Source: Chrysogorgia sp. JL179-B06 (lineage: Eukaryota; Cnidaria; Anthozoa; Scleralcyonacea; Chrysogorgiidae). From it: a DNA stretch of 64,000 nt. The translations under genes were made by a program, and so were the position numbers. Under the pieces are notes generated by a model. It saw only the letters and a program-made list of their open reading frames with translations, had not been told where the DNA came from and did no database searches. Below are positions 1 to 11,070 of the stretch, piece by piece (position 1 is the stretch's first letter; every line of letters begins with the position of its first letter). The stretch spans positions 1 through 64,000 of the forward strand of contig JAYKKM010000209.1 of the NCBI GenBank assembly GCA_035772405.1, written 5' to 3'.

Positions 1-2565
1 AGACACCGTGGCACCATCACCAGACAGGTCGTATACTAGCAAAAGTACCAACAACACACGGACTGTGGGTTACGGTTATAAGGTAGTCTGCAGCTACGAC
101 CAACCAAGTATCGATAATCCCTGCTTGAGCACGTGTCCGCGGTGAGAACGGGCTGTCAAGAAGTTAATGGAGAAGATGCTTGAAGGAGGTTAAGTAATGT
201 GACAATGTCAAAAAGGAACACTTCAGCAAAGAACATGATTAAGACTTCAGCTGATAAGGTTTAACTTCAAGGAATCAATTAAATGTCACATTTGTGAAGA
301 AACATAAAAAAGTGGAGGACATAAGAGTTTAGAGACCATTGTCAAGTAACTGGTACATATAAGAGGCTCCTCACACCAGTTTATGTAATAGAAACCATAA
401 AGACTAACCAACTAGATACCAGTTTGGATGTTCCACAACTTTGAGAGGATATGATAATCACTTCAATAATGCAAAATATTGGAGGACTTGGGCAGAACAT
501 CAATGTTATACCACATAACATGGAGAAATATAAAGCTTTCATGTTAGGAAAAATTCTCGTATTCATCGACAGTTTTCCAATTCATGGGTTATCTAGTCTA
601 GAACTAGCCTTGGGTTAACAACCTTCCTAAAGAAGTGTTTGAAAAACACATCAGAGGGTATTCACTGACAAGGAACTAGAAACTCAGTGTCAAGATAAGG
701 GTGTGGGTAACCCATAATGAACTATATGGAAATAGTTTCGATAAAGTCGAAGATATAAAGCTACCTTCAAAGCTAAGCATCTACAGTGGTGCTAACACGA
801 CGAACATATATCAGACGCTGAATTATGAACACGCACAAGAAGTGTGGAAGACGTTCGACTTGAATAATATGGTTGAGAAGTAATCACGAAGTGTAACCTC
901 AAGACTGATGTGATACTATTGTCTGACATGTTCGAGAACTTTAGAAGAACGTGTAAATCAGTACTACCAATTAGATCCTTGTCATTACTTCACGTCACCT
1001 GGACTATCGTGGGACCCTGCTCTAAAAGATGACAGGAGTGGAAACTAGAGCTGATGACTGATAATGACATGTTTCAGTTTTATTGAGAAAGGAATGCGAT
1101 GTGGTGTCTCCTGTATCACGCATAGATTATGGAAAGGCTATAATTAATAAATATATGATTGAGACTAATGATAGTTAGCAAGCCTTCGAAATATATAGTA
1201 TACTCAAGACGGCTAATAATCTATATGGTTGGGCTATTGAAATCAGTACCTACCAACTGGAGGATTCAAGGGAATCAACGAAGTTCAACCTTCACAAATA
1301 CCAAGGACGACTCAAGCAAAGGACTATTACTAGAGGGTTGATCTGGAGTATCCAAAGGAGTTACACGACTTACTCACAACGTACTATCCACTAGCACCCA
1401 AGAGAACTTAGAAAGTAGAGGTTTGATAAACTGTCTGACTACTGCAAAACAATAAAAGACAAAATTCAACATATCCATAGGAGAAGAGGTAAGCAAGTTT
1501 GATACCAAGTCTTAACGATAAGAAGAGATTACGTAGTGTGCACGTATAGGAATCTTGCAGGCTGTATAAGAGTCCTTAGGGAATGAAAGGTTAAGTAAAG
1601 TATATAGAGTGTTACAGTTTAATCAGTCTCCAATGGTTTTGAAAGATTATATTGACTTCAAACACAGTTTAAAAGAACAGATGCTAAGAACGACTTTGGA
1701 AAAGGACCTTCTTCAAAACTGATTGAATAACAGTGTCTGTACGGAAAAAGACTATGGAAAATCTTCGAAAAGGCGCGTTAAACGTTGAACTGGTAACATA
1801 ATAAAGATAAACTGAAGAAGCTTCGCCTTCTAAGCTCAACCTTTGTAAAAGCAGTTAAGATATTTAAACGACAACTTAGTAGCTGTACATAGAATCAAAG
1901 AAAACCGTTAACTTTGAACAAGCCAGGCATATGTAGGCATGTGTAATTCTTGATCTATCAAAAATTATTGATTGTAACGACTTTCATTACAACTACGTGA
2001 AAAAAGAAATATAGTTTCCAAGTTACTGTTCACATGACACAGACAGTTTTAAACAATATGCCAATTGAGACGGATGACATATATAAAGACATCTACTCTG
2101 ACAAAAGCATGTTTGACTTTAGTGGGATATGACAAGTCAATCTCCATACTTTGATACCACAAAACAAGAATAGTAATTGGTAAAAAAATGAAACGACGGA
2201 AATCGTCAGGAGTCCCCATCCAGATGAGTTCGTATGGTTTAAGATCCAAGATGTATAGCTACCTACAAAAGAAGACCGGAAAAGGTTGGGAAAGACTGCC
2301 AACGGGTTATCAAGAAGAGTGTTGTGGAGGGAAAAAACATAAGACACGATAGCTACAAGGATGTTTTATTAATAATAATAAACAAATATTCCCACACGAT
2401 GAGAGCCATAAGAATAGTAACCAACCATCAATTGGGTAGTTATGAGATAAACAAAATATCACTTGAAGTTGTTTTCGAAACGATAAGAGCATACATCCTT
2501 AAAGATGGTAATTAGAAGCTACGCTTATGGACAATTATAAAATGAGTTCCAAAATTAGATTCAGT
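1..2565 (+). pseudogene. Decayed Polinton DNA polymerase B remnant
   Basis: Family-B protein-primed polymerase fragment, colinear with the better preserved polB at 34085 to 22310 on the minus strand. Recognisable landmarks in order are the DxCGYGY-type segment near 55-95, the zinc/HNH-like segment near 270-380, the exonuclease region near 400-600, the EHAQEVWKTFDLNN block at 826-873, the polymerase A region near 1190-1240, the QSP.VLKDYIDF block near 1620-1660, and the C-terminal H.LGSYEINKIS.E block near 2426-2470. Every frame is shattered by many indels and stops, so it is old. It lacks any insertion at the point where the Helitron interrupts the other copy (near 1560), so it serves as an empty-site reference. 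Both polymerase ends are missing or run off the window. No TIR or other Polinton gene is attached. Confidence 0.85.
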
Positions 2566-2614
2566 AAAATTAGAAAAATTTATAATTTAATCAATTTGTC
2601 AACACACTTTATAG

Positions 2615-2770
2615 CACATTTCGAGAACGACTCGTAAAAACGACACATTTCAAGACAATTATAAAACGGGGGGGGGGACACATTTCGAGGACGACTCGTA
2701 AAAACGACCACATCTTCAAGACAATTTCAAATAACGGACTACATTTCGAGTACGTCGTCGCTAAAACTCC
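2615..2770. repeat. Imperfect ~64-bp tandem repeat, about 2.5 copies
   Basis: The phrase CACATTTCGAGNACGACTCG followed by TAAAAACGA recurs at about 2617, 2682 and (degraded) 2740, with a shared CAAGACAATT segment between copies. A run of about ten G at 2668-2677 sits inside. The tract lies between the polB remnant and the next tandem repeat. No coding potential is evident. Confidence 0.6.
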
Positions 2771-2974
2771 CTCCGACGCGTATCGAAACAATTAGGATTT
2801 GAACTAATATCAAGATCCATTCTGACTGAACTGTAACAATCCGCACCATCAACATAAACAAGTTATAGGTAGCGTAACCCACCCTAACCAACGTATCCAA
2901 CATTCACTATTATAATAATTCTAGCCATAATACCCACATCCATCGTAGAAAATATATAGACTCTAGAGGAATAA

Positions 2975-3290
2975 ATCGCAATTTTTTGGAAAAGTGTCCT
3001 GGATACCAGCCAGAAACAAATATAATTTTGGGAAAACCGTATAGATCCAAATAAAAAAAAAAAAAATATCCAATTTTTTGAAAAAGTGGCCTGGTACCGT
3101 CCAAAAACAAATATAAATTTGGAAAAGAGTGGCCTCCTGGGTAACCCCCAAAATATAATCCAATTTTTGAAAAGTGTCCTGGGTACCCCACGCCAGAGAA
3201 ACAAATATAATTTTGGGATAAGTGGCCTGGTTACACCCAAAATTATAAACCAATTTTTGAAAAGTGTCCTGGTTACCGCCCATGTTCTAT
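2975..3290. repeat. Tandem repeat of alternating ~50-60 bp units
   Basis: The core AAGTGTCCTGG or AAGTGGCCTGG followed by a TACC-like motif occurs about six times. It is alternately followed by AAACAAATATAATTTTGGGA and by CCAATTTTTGAAAA, so the true period is a dimer of roughly 105-115 bp. The overlapping minus-strand open frames are repeat translations and not genes. Confidence 0.75.
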
Positions 3291-3297
3291 ACTACTT

Positions 3298-4190
3298 TGA
3301 ATGATCTTCGTTTTGGGACTCCTTCGAGTCTGCTGTACACAATAATTCAAGTTTGTCTAGCGTAGACAAGTTCAATTATTTAAAGTCGTTTGTGGGAGGA
3401 ACTGCAGCTAATGCTATATCTGGATTAACATTGTCCAAATTCAAACTACGAACACGCTGTAGAGTTGTTGAAGATTAGATTTGGTAATCGACAAGTTATT
3501 ATCACAAGTCATATGGAAGCACTTACGAAATTGCAGTGAGTTATATCTGTAAGCGACGTGAAGTCTCTTCGTGAAATATATGATACTGTCGAGTCTCATA
3601 TCAGAGGCTTGGAGAGTCTCAAGATTTCTGCCGAAATGTATATTGTTTTTTAACCCCAATAATTATGCAAAAACGTCCTGAGGAATTTCGCATTAATATG
3701 TCGCGTGGAATGTCGTCCGACACCTGGGTGTTGAAGGAAGTTATGGAGTCATTTAACAAGGAATTGAAATTAAGAGAGCAGTGTTCCTTTACTAAAGATT
3801 CAAAGTCACCTGAAGAAAGGTCTCAACATGGCTACAAGGGCAAGCAACCCTATTCGTCTTCTACCCTCTACTCTCAGAATCAGCAACCTCAGTCTGTATG
3901 GTGTTCTTATTGTAACCAAGGACACCCAAGTGTTAAATGCAACATAATTACAAAGGTGGATGCGAGAAAGCAACATTTAAGAAAGAAAGGAAAGTGCTTC
4001 CTGTGTCTGAAGGGAGGTCACTTAGCAAGGAACTGTACAGCCAGCACAAGATGTGCAAAATGTCATGGATCTCACCATACATCTATTTGTGAAGGGAGGT
4101 ACAAGGTCAAGTGGTTACGGATCATGGCAAACCAAACAATGGACCCGGTGAGAAGAATGGAAAAGAGCATACGACAAACATGCATGTGAA
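3298..4190 (+). pseudogene. BEL-1 gag (DUF1759-like region plus zinc knuckles)
   Basis: Capsid-like polyprotein segment that would package element RNA. The first part (3298-3650) reads as a DUF1759-type gag with the F.WDSFESAVH, FNYLKSFVGG and RFGNRQVI style blocks seen in BEL elements. The next open frame (3665-4189) ends in a zinc-knuckle region with C-x2-C pairs at CSYCNQGH, CFLCLKGGHLARNC and CAKCHGSHH. At least two frameshifts (about 3440 and 3650) separate the pieces. No upstream start is clear because the 5' end of the element is missing. Confidence 0.85.
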
Positions 4191-4886
4191 TGAGTCAAAA
4201 AATGCTGTACTTCTACAGACGGCTACAGCAGAGATCCTTAGGCCTGAAGATGGACAGAACTCTACCACCATTCGATTGGTATTTGATTTCATGCAGGCCA
4301 ACGTTCATACATATCAAGCCCTATTAAGGAAAGAATGAATCTTGCAGTGATCGCTAAAGAAACTCTGTTAATCAAAACGTTCGGTGAGAAGTGATGCCAA
4401 ACTATACGCGAGTGTGAAGTTGTGCAAGTGGGAATCAAGACACTCTGTGATGAAATTGTGTATATAAGAGCATTTGTAGTTCCTGTCATTTGTGGCCCCT
4501 TAAGTCAACAGCCCATCCAGAAAGCAAGAGGCAACTACAATCACTTAAGAAAGCTTAAGTTAGCGGATGATGCAACTGGAGTTGACGAGCTACCTATTCA
4601 GATGCTGATTGGAGCTGACTATTATTGGTCACTAGTTGATGGAAAGGTGGTCAGAGGAAACCAATCAGAACCTGTGGCGCTCTCCACGAAATTGGGATTC
4701 GTGCTCTCAGGTCCAAGTGTTGGTGACAACAAGGCTGATATATCTAATTCATGCAATCTCACAACCACTCACGTCCTCAAGGTTGGTGCAACACTTGTGG
4801 AGAATGATCCATTGTCAGCAGAGCTGAGAAGATTTTGGGATTACGAGTCCTGTGGAATCCTAGATAAAGAAAACATCACTTTATGA
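4191..4886 (+). pseudogene. BEL-1 aspartic protease region
   Basis: Retroviral-type protease segment that would cleave Gag-Pol. The stretch after gag reads TTIRLVFD near 4267, where BEL proteases have the catalytic D-S/T-G. Here the residues after D are not DTG or DSG and a frameshift follows immediately, so the active site is disrupted. The frame continues from about 4300 to 4400 and then from 4422 to 4886 with the IGADYYW and LSTKLGFVLSGP blocks typical of the C-terminal part of the BEL protease domain. It leads directly into the reverse transcriptase. Confidence 0.75.
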
Positions 4887-4893
4887 TCGAGTT

Positions 4894-6700
4894 GTGGAGG
4901 ACATTCAGTTTGTCAATGGTAAATATGAAGTACGTCTACCTTTCAAAGAAGACCACGAAGTGCTCCCCGATAACTACTTGGTTGCTAAGTCCAGGACTCA
5001 ACACCGTGATGCGAAGGTCAAGGCCAATCCTCCAGTGCTCAAACAGTATCATGAAGTTATTCTAGATCAGTTACGTCGAGGTATTATTGAAACGGTAGAA
5101 GAATCAACTCCAGTGGAAAGTTGGCCAAGTCCACTATCTGCCTCATCATGAAGTTGTGCGCACAGATAAGAAAACGTCGAAACTTCGAGTGGTTTTCGAT
5201 GCCAGTTCACGTCCTGAAAGAAACCTTCCAAGCTTGAACAACTGCTTGTATGCTGGCGCTTCTACAACACCTCTCATTTACGATGTTCTTCTAACGATTC
5301 CGTGTTCACGGAGTGGCTCTAATTGGGGACATTGAAAAGGCCTTCTTGAACATTTCCGTTAATCCTTTGGACAGAGACTACTTACGTTTCTTATGGGTCA
5401 ATGACTTGGAACAAGAGAATCCACAAATCCGCCTTTACAGATTTGCTCGTGTCGCCTTCGGTGTGTGTTCAAGTCCTTTCCTCCTCAATGCAACGATTCA
5501 TCACCACTTGACCAAACCATGATGTCGCTAAAGAATTCGCAGAAGAAGTATTGAAATGCCTCTACGTTGATGATTACGTTGGCGGTGCTGAAAACCGAGA
5601 ACGCAGCGATTAAGAAATATCATCAGTTGAAATCGTGTTTCAGAGATGGGGGATTGAACATGCGCAAATGGATATCCAATTCTCCGACCGTGCAAGGGAA
5701 GATCGATGAAGCTGAGAACTCGTCTTCAACGGCCATTCAAGTCCTAAACCCAAGTAGCATTCAAGAAGAGGGATCAGACTTATGCAAGTTCGCTGTTTGA
5801 GGACAACAAAGCCAGTCTTGTCAAGTCAGAAGGTGTTGGGTATTGGGTGGAACGAACAACAGGATCACCTGGTTTTTGAGTTCGGACTTCTTTATCCAAT
5901 GATGGTCCAGTGTCAAAAAGATCGATTCTAGGAGCTACAGCCAAGCTCTATGACCCGCCTTGGAATTCTGAGTCCGATATGTATCCGCTTCAAGATCCTA
6001 TTTCAATTGCTCTGTAAATCGAAAGTTGGTTGGGATGAACCTGTAGACACGCCGCTTCTTGAAGAGTGGAAGACGCTTGTTGACAACTTAAGGAATGTGG
6101 GAACTATCTCTGTGAAACCGTTGCTACTTGATTGGTGTTCCTTTCTCCGAGATTGCCAACGTTCAACTACACGGATTTGCAGATGCTTCGGAGAAAGCTT
6201 ATACGGAAGCCGTAGTATATATTCGAACAGAAATAATGTCAGGGAAGATCATTACAACACTAGTGTCTTCGAAGACTCGTGTCGCCCCAATAACCGGAGA
6301 ATCTCTCCCACGTCTCGAGCTCATGGGAGCTGTAATTCTAGCCCGGCTAGTGAAAAGCGTTAAAAAGTGCTCTAGATGGGTTCTTGAAAATCGACCAAAT
6401 GTTTTGCTGGCTAGATTCCCAAATCGTGTTATGGTGGATCCGCGGAAGAAGTAAAGAATTCAAGCAGTTTGTGCAAAATCGAGTCGTCGGAATTCGTAAA
6501 GAAGTCGAAGTTGAACAATGGGAATACTGTCCATCCGAAGTCAACCCTGCAGACATAGCTTCTCGCGGGTCGCTAGCTACAAAGCTAGTGGATAATCCAC
6601 TCTGGTGGAATGGTCCTGTCTTTATGAAACAAGAAACGAAAATCGTGGCCGAAAATGCAAGGATGCAGCATGGAGCAGCCTCAATTGGAACTGCGTGAAT
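4894..6700 (+). pseudogene. BEL-1 reverse transcriptase and RNase H
   Basis: Reverse transcriptase with RNase H, copying element RNA to DNA. Fingers/palm blocks are visible: VVFDASSR near 5190, [13 protein letters not shown] at 5313-5352 with the first catalytic Asp, [14 protein letters not shown] near 5457, and the YVDDYVGG catalytic box near 5560. RNase H follows: GFADASEKAY near 6170, the LPRLELMGA block near 6305 and CWLDSQIVLWWI near 6400, ending in the CPSEVNPADIASRG block near 6530. Frameshifts or stops occur near 5150, 5310, 5520, 5800, 5940, 6120 and 6370. It is clearly non-functional as written. Confidence 0.88.
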
Positions 6701-7915
6701 TGAAGAGGCCGAGTATGGATACATCTTTAGTCACAAACTTGGTTACCAGCGATGGTCAAGACGAGCTGAATCTTGAGAAAGTAATCTCAAGCAAAGGCAT
6801 TCAGCAATTTGGCGAAGTTAATCAGAGTCACAGCTTATGTGTTGAGATTCATAAGAAATCTTCAGAAAAGACAAAGAGGTGAAGATGCTGTCGGAGGCCA
6901 AATTGATCAGGATGAATACGATGTCGCAAAGGAGCTATGGATAAAAGAAGTTCAGAAGCAGATTAACCTTGATAAGAAATACGAGCAAGTGAAGGCTTGG
7001 TTGTCCGTTTTTACAGATCAGAAGGGTATTCTCCGTTGTGGTGGACGTATGGACAACGCACCGATCCCGTACAACGCTCGGTTCCCAGTGATTCTCCCTC
7101 GAGAAAACCAATTTTACCCATCTCGTGATAATGGACTGTCACATCAAAGTTATGCATAATGGAGCGAGGGACACTCTCGTGGAGCTGAGATCAAACTTCT
7201 GGGTTGTCAAGGGGAGATACCACTGTTAAGTCAATCATATCCAAATGCGCTGTTTGCAATAAAGTCGAGGGAAGGGGTTTCAAGATCCCACCGCCTCCTC
7301 CTCTATCGGAGTTCCGCGTCAGCGACGAATTTGCATTCTCAAGAGTTGGAGTCGATTTTGCCGGTCCAGTATTCGTAAAGAATATATATGGGAAACAGTT
7401 TCAGAGATGCACAAGGCATATATCGCGTTATTTACATGTGCTTCTAGTCGGGGATTACATCTGGAAACTGTTCCTGATTTGTCAGGCGGAAAGCTTCATA
7501 AAATCACTCATCCGTTTTAAAGCAAGACGTGGAATTCCTTCATTGATTGTCAGTGACAATGGCAAAACGTTCAAGGATTCGAAGCTAAAGGCATACTGCA
7601 TTCGCGAAGGAATTAACTGGAAGTTCAAACGTAGCAGCCTCGCCTTGGTGGGGAGGTTTCTTCGAGAGACTTGTCAGATCAGTAAAGCGGTGTCTGAAGA
7701 AAAAGCCTACGAACGGCAAGAGTCAACTACGAAGAATTGTCTACAATCCTCATTGAGATAGAAGGAATTCTCAACTCCAGACCATTGGGATATGTGGCTA
7801 ATGAAGTGGGTGAAGCCTTATCTCCGTCGCATTTGGTCATTGGACGAAGAATTCTCAGTTCGACTGACGCAACGTCCGAAAGTCAGGAGCCAGATACACA
7901 AGAGTCTCTCACCCA
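6701..7915 (+). pseudogene. BEL-1 integrase, tandem copy A
   Basis: DDE integrase of the retrotransposon: an N-terminal H2C2 zinc region (HIKVMHNG ... CAVCNKV), then the catalytic core with GVDFAGP near 7345, VSDNGKTF near 7550 and the E-containing WGG.FERLVRS near 7650. Several one-base indels break the frame (about 7105, 7215, 7400, 7630, 7690 and 7735). It is the most proximal of three tandem copies and is continuous with the RNase H to its left. Confidence 0.85.
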
Positions 7916-9049
7916 ATCTCAAGCAAGGCATTCAGCAATTTGGCGAAGTTAATCAGAGTCACAGCTTATGTGTTGAGATTCATAAGAAATCTTCAGAAAA
8001 GGACAAAGAGGTGAAGATGCTGTCGGAGGCCAAATTGATCAGGAGGAATACGATGTCGCAAAGGAGCTATGGATAAAAGAAGTTCAGAAGCAGATTAACC
8101 TTTGATAAGAAATACGAGCAAGTGAAGGCTTGGTTGTCCGTTTTTACAGATCAGAAGGGTATTCTCCGTTGTGGGTGGACGTATGGGACAACGCACCGAT
8201 CCCGTACAACGCTCGGTTCCCAGTGATTCTCCCTCGAGAAAACCAATTTACCCATCTCGTGATAATGGACTGTCACATCAAAGTTATGCATAATGGAGCG
8301 AGGGACACTCTCGTGGAGCTGAGATCAAACTTCTGGGTTGTCAAGGGGAGATACACTGTTAAGTCAATCATATCCAAATGCGCTGTTTGCAATAAAGTCG
8401 AGGGAAGGTGTTTCAAGATCCCACCGCCTCCTCCTCTATCGGAAGTTCCGCGTCAGCGACGAATTTGCATTCTCAAGAGTTGGAGTCGATTTTGCCGGTC
8501 CAGTATTCGTAAAGAATATATATGGGAACAGTTCAGAGATGCACAAGGCATATATCGCGTTTATTTACATGTGCTTCTAGTCGGGGATTACATCTGGAAA
8601 CTGTTCCTGATTTGTCAGCCGAAAGCTTCATAAAATCACTCATCCGTTTTAAAGCAAGACGTGGAATTCCTTCATTGATTGTCAGTGACAATGGCAAAAC
8701 GTTCAAGGATTCGAAGCTAAAGGCATACTGCATTCGCGAAGGAATTAACTGGAAGTTCAACGTAGCAGCCTCGCCTTGGTGGGGAGGTTTCTTCGAGAGA
8801 CTTGTCAGATCAGTAAAGCGGTGTCTGAAGAAAAGCCTACGAACGGCAAGAGTCAACTACGAAGAATTGTCTACAAATCCTCATTGAGATAGAAGGAATT
8901 CTCAACTCCAGACCATTGGGATATGTGGCTAATGAAGTGGGTGAAGCCTTATCTCCGTTCGCATTTGGTCATTGGACGAAGAATTCTCAGTTCGACTGAC
9001 GCAACGATCCGAAAGTCAGGAGCCAGATACACAAGAGTTCTCTCACCCA
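7916..9049 (+). pseudogene. BEL-1 integrase, tandem copy B
   Basis: Second copy of the ~1.13-kb integrase unit, nearly identical to copies A and C. It starts at ATCTCAAGCAAGGC and ends at the CTCTCACCCA junction. Its frame is broken at about 8000, 8100, 8175, 8445, 8565 and 8875, mostly by single-base indels. The catalytic D, D and E blocks can be read in successive frames near 8480, 8690 and 8790. Confidence 0.85.
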
Positions 9050-10097
9050 ATCTCAAGCAAGGCAATTCAGCAATTTGGCGAAGTTAATCAGAGTCACAGC
9101 TTATGTGTTGAGATTCATAAGAAAATCTTCAGGAAAAGGACAAAGAGGTGAAGATGCTGTCGGAGGCCAAATTGATCAGGAGGAATACGATGTCGCAAAG
9201 GAGCTATGGATAAAAGAAGTTCAGAAGCAGATTAACCTTGATAAGAAATACGAGCAAGTGAAGGCTTCGTTGTCCGTTTTTACAGATCAGAAGGGTATTC
9301 TCCGTTGTGGTGGACGTATGGACAACGCACCGATCCCGTACAACGCTCGGTTCCCAGTGATTCTCCCTCGAGAAAACCAATTTACCGATCTCGTGATAAT
9401 GGACTGTCACATCAAAGTTATGCATAATGGAGCGAGGGACACTCTCGTGGAGCTGAGATCAAACTTCTGGGTTGTCAAGGGGAGATACACTGTTAAGTCA
9501 ATCATATCCAAATACGCTGTTTGCAAGAAAGTTGAGGGAAGGTGTTTCAAGATCCCACCGCCTCCTCCTCTACCGGAGTTCCGTGTCAGCGACGAATTTG
9601 CATTCTCAAGAGTTGGAGTCGATTTTGCCGGTCCAGTGTTCGTAAAGAATATATATGGGAACAGTTCAGAGATGCACAAGGCATATATCACGTTATTTAC
9701 ATGTGCTTCTAGTCGGGGATTACATCTGGAAACTGTTCCTGATTTGTCAGCCGAAAGCTTCATAAAATCACTCATCCGTTTTAAAGCAAGACGTGGAATT
9801 CCTTCGTTGATTGTCAGTGACAATGGCAAAACGTTCAAGGATTCGAAGCTAAAGGCATACTGCATTTGCGAAGGAATTAACTGGAAGTTCAACGTAGCAG
9901 CCTCGCCTTGGTGGGGAGGTTTCTTCGAGAGACTTGTCAGATCAGTAAAGCGGTGTCTGAAGAAAAGCCTACGAACGGCAAGAGTCAACTACGAAGAATT
10001 GTCTACAATCCTCATTGAGATAGAAGGAATTCTCAACTCCAGACCATTGGGATATGTGGCTAATGAAGTGGGTGAAGCCTTATCTCCGTCGCATTTG
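9050..10097 (+). pseudogene. BEL-1 integrase, tandem copy C (5' part, longest open frame)
   Basis: Third copy, and the only one with an uninterrupted frame from 9075 to the Polinton. Within that frame are the H2C2 zinc region, D in GVDFAGP (about 9617), D in VSDNGKTF (about 9812) and E in [12 protein letters not shown] (about 9910). The reading frame is cut at 10097 by the Polinton terminus and runs into its TIR as junk. The remaining part of the same unit, with the integrase C-terminal DUF5641-like domain, lies at 35933-36406. The openness of this copy suggests the ancestral integrase was intact when the Polinton landed. Confidence 0.88.
10092..10097. other. Left target-site duplication of the Polinton
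   Basis: CATTTG immediately precedes the left TIR tip and is repeated at 35933-35938 right after the right TIR tip. Six-base duplications are characteristic of Polintons. Removing one copy plus the element makes the BEL integrase reading continuous. Confidence 0.95.
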
Positions 10098-10197
10098 AGT
10101 AGTATAGAAACTAGCGGTACCAGCACACCTTTCCATTTTTTCATGCTTCGCAATCAAAATTGAAAAGTTTGCTGTTACCGCTAGTTTCGAGACTACT
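10098..10197. repeat. Left Polinton TIR with fold-back structure (shortened)
   Basis: It starts AGTAGTATAGAAACTAGCGG, and the reverse-complementary inner copy (CTAGTTTCGAGACTACT) ends at 10197, so the terminus can fold on itself. Compared with the 216-bp right terminus the middle of the hairpin is deleted, leaving arms of about 45 bp around a short loop near 10147-10155. The outer tip matches the right terminus closely. Confidence 0.9.
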
Positions 10198-10215
10198 AAA
10201 ACGAGACGAAATAAA

Positions 10216-10473
10216 TTATACTCGAAAACCACCACACGTGTTTTCCAAAATAGTTTTTCGAGTATTAGTACGTAGAAGCTGCAACTCTCTGTCGTGGCTG
10301 GTCATCCTTTTCCCGAGTGCAGTATGTTTAAACCTCTCGTCTAGTTCCTCGCGTTCTAAGCGAGTCTTAGCGAAGAGTTGTCGTTTGATCTCTCTAACCT
10401 GGTAGATAAATAACAACTCTTTGTTGAGTCTCACTGTCTTTTCCTCCACTGATTCCCGACGTTCTACACTCAT
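10216..10473 (-). CDS. Small Polinton protein, 85 aa, unknown
   Basis: Charged, helix-prone protein of 85 residues with many R, E, K and L (heptad-like ERRESVEEKTVRLNKELL near the start), so a short coiled coil is likely. No family is recognised. Its stop lies just inside the left TIR region. A TATATATAAAC sequence sits about 4-15 bp before the ATG, resembling the AT-rich start motif of its neighbours. It is the last gene of the leftward cluster, 15 bp from the next one. Role unknown; as the cluster encodes capsid and packaging proteins, a virion or DNA-binding role is possible. Confidence 0.6.
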   Translation of the reverse strand: MSVERRESVEEKTVRLNKELLFIYQVREIKRQLFAKTRLEREELDERFKHTALGKRMTSHDRELQLLRTNTRKTILENTCGGFRV

Positions 10474-10488
10474 TAAGTTTATATATAC

Positions 10489-11070
10489 TCATGTCTTTAG
10501 GTCGTTTTGTGAATTATTGTAATTAGATGGCGCTGTCTTCTTCATTCGGGGGTTCCCCCTCGGGATTTCTCCTCTAGCCATGTGGCTGAATACATGTTTG
10601 CTAGTTGTCAGTCCACCTGATAGCAACCCTAAATAAGGTAGGTAGGGGGATATGTATGATATAATCTTCTCTACATCTCTTTTTAGTAACTGGTCAGTAA
10701 TCAACTCGTTTTCGAGCTTTTCTGGGGACTCAATAGCGTTGAACCCTCCTAACGCGTGGGCGAACTTGCTTATTAAAAGATCACAGAGGAACACGTTCGC
10801 TTTCTCCATTCTTTTTATCTCCCATCCTTCATAGATCTTATTGATAACTTTAGATGAGGCCTTTTTAAGGTAAGCGACGGATTGATCTATCTCACCGTCC
10901 TCTGAGAGTCTTTTTAGTTCGTTTCGTTTCTTGTCTACATCAGTTTGCAGGGTGTCGTCAACTTGTGGTGTGTCGATTTGTGGTTCGTCGATCACTTCCT
11001 GTTCTGCTTCTTGTATGTCTTCAATTAGTCCGTCAATTGTCTCAGGATTTTTTGTCTTACGTCTTGGCAT
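10489..11070 (-). CDS. Polinton protein of unknown function, 193 aa
   Basis: The N-terminus (MPRRKTKN) is basic, followed by a strongly acidic stretch to about residue 50 (EDIQEAEQEVIDEPQIDTP). A helical middle and a hydrophobic segment near residues 140-155 (ISPYLPYLGLLSGGL) follow. No catalytic motif is seen. It overlaps the packaging ATPase by 14 bp, indicating co-evolution within the leftward cluster. CGTATAGTATAGGAC lies right before the ATG, the recurrent start-site motif of this element. It could be a minor virion or membrane-associated protein, but that is inference from context only. Confidence 0.65.
   Translation of the reverse strand: MPRRKTKNPETIDGLIEDIQEAEQEVIDEPQIDTPQVDDTLQTDVDKKRNELKRLSEDGEIDQSVAYLKKASSKVINKIYEGWEIKRMEKANVFLCDLLISKFAHALGGFNAIESPEKLENELITDQLLKRDVEKIISYISPYLPYLGLLSGGLTTSKHVFSHMARGEIPRGNPRMKKTAPSNYNNSQNDLKT

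Larger units (their letters stand above)
6784..10097 (+). repeat. Tandem triplication of a ~1.13-kb BEL integrase unit
   Basis: Unit starts at 6784, 7916 and 9050, giving offsets of 1,132 and 1,134 bp. Each repeat junction joins CTCTCACCCA to ATCTCAAGC. In the third copy the normal downstream sequence (CTCTCACCCA then CAGATCCAG) is found at 36011-36027 beyond the Polinton. The copies differ almost only by one-base indels and a few substitutions. They are either a recent tandem duplication or an assembly artefact. Confidence 0.85.

Noticed and set aside
2884..3283. Minus-strand frames of 93-118 codons (FQKLDYILG-type)
   Set aside because: Overlapping frames over a tandem repeat; the repetitive translation mirrors the DNA repeat.
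9407..9988. 193-codon minus-strand frame inside the BEL integrase
   Set aside because: Antisense shadow of a well-supported integrase reading frame; the same shadow appears in copy B.
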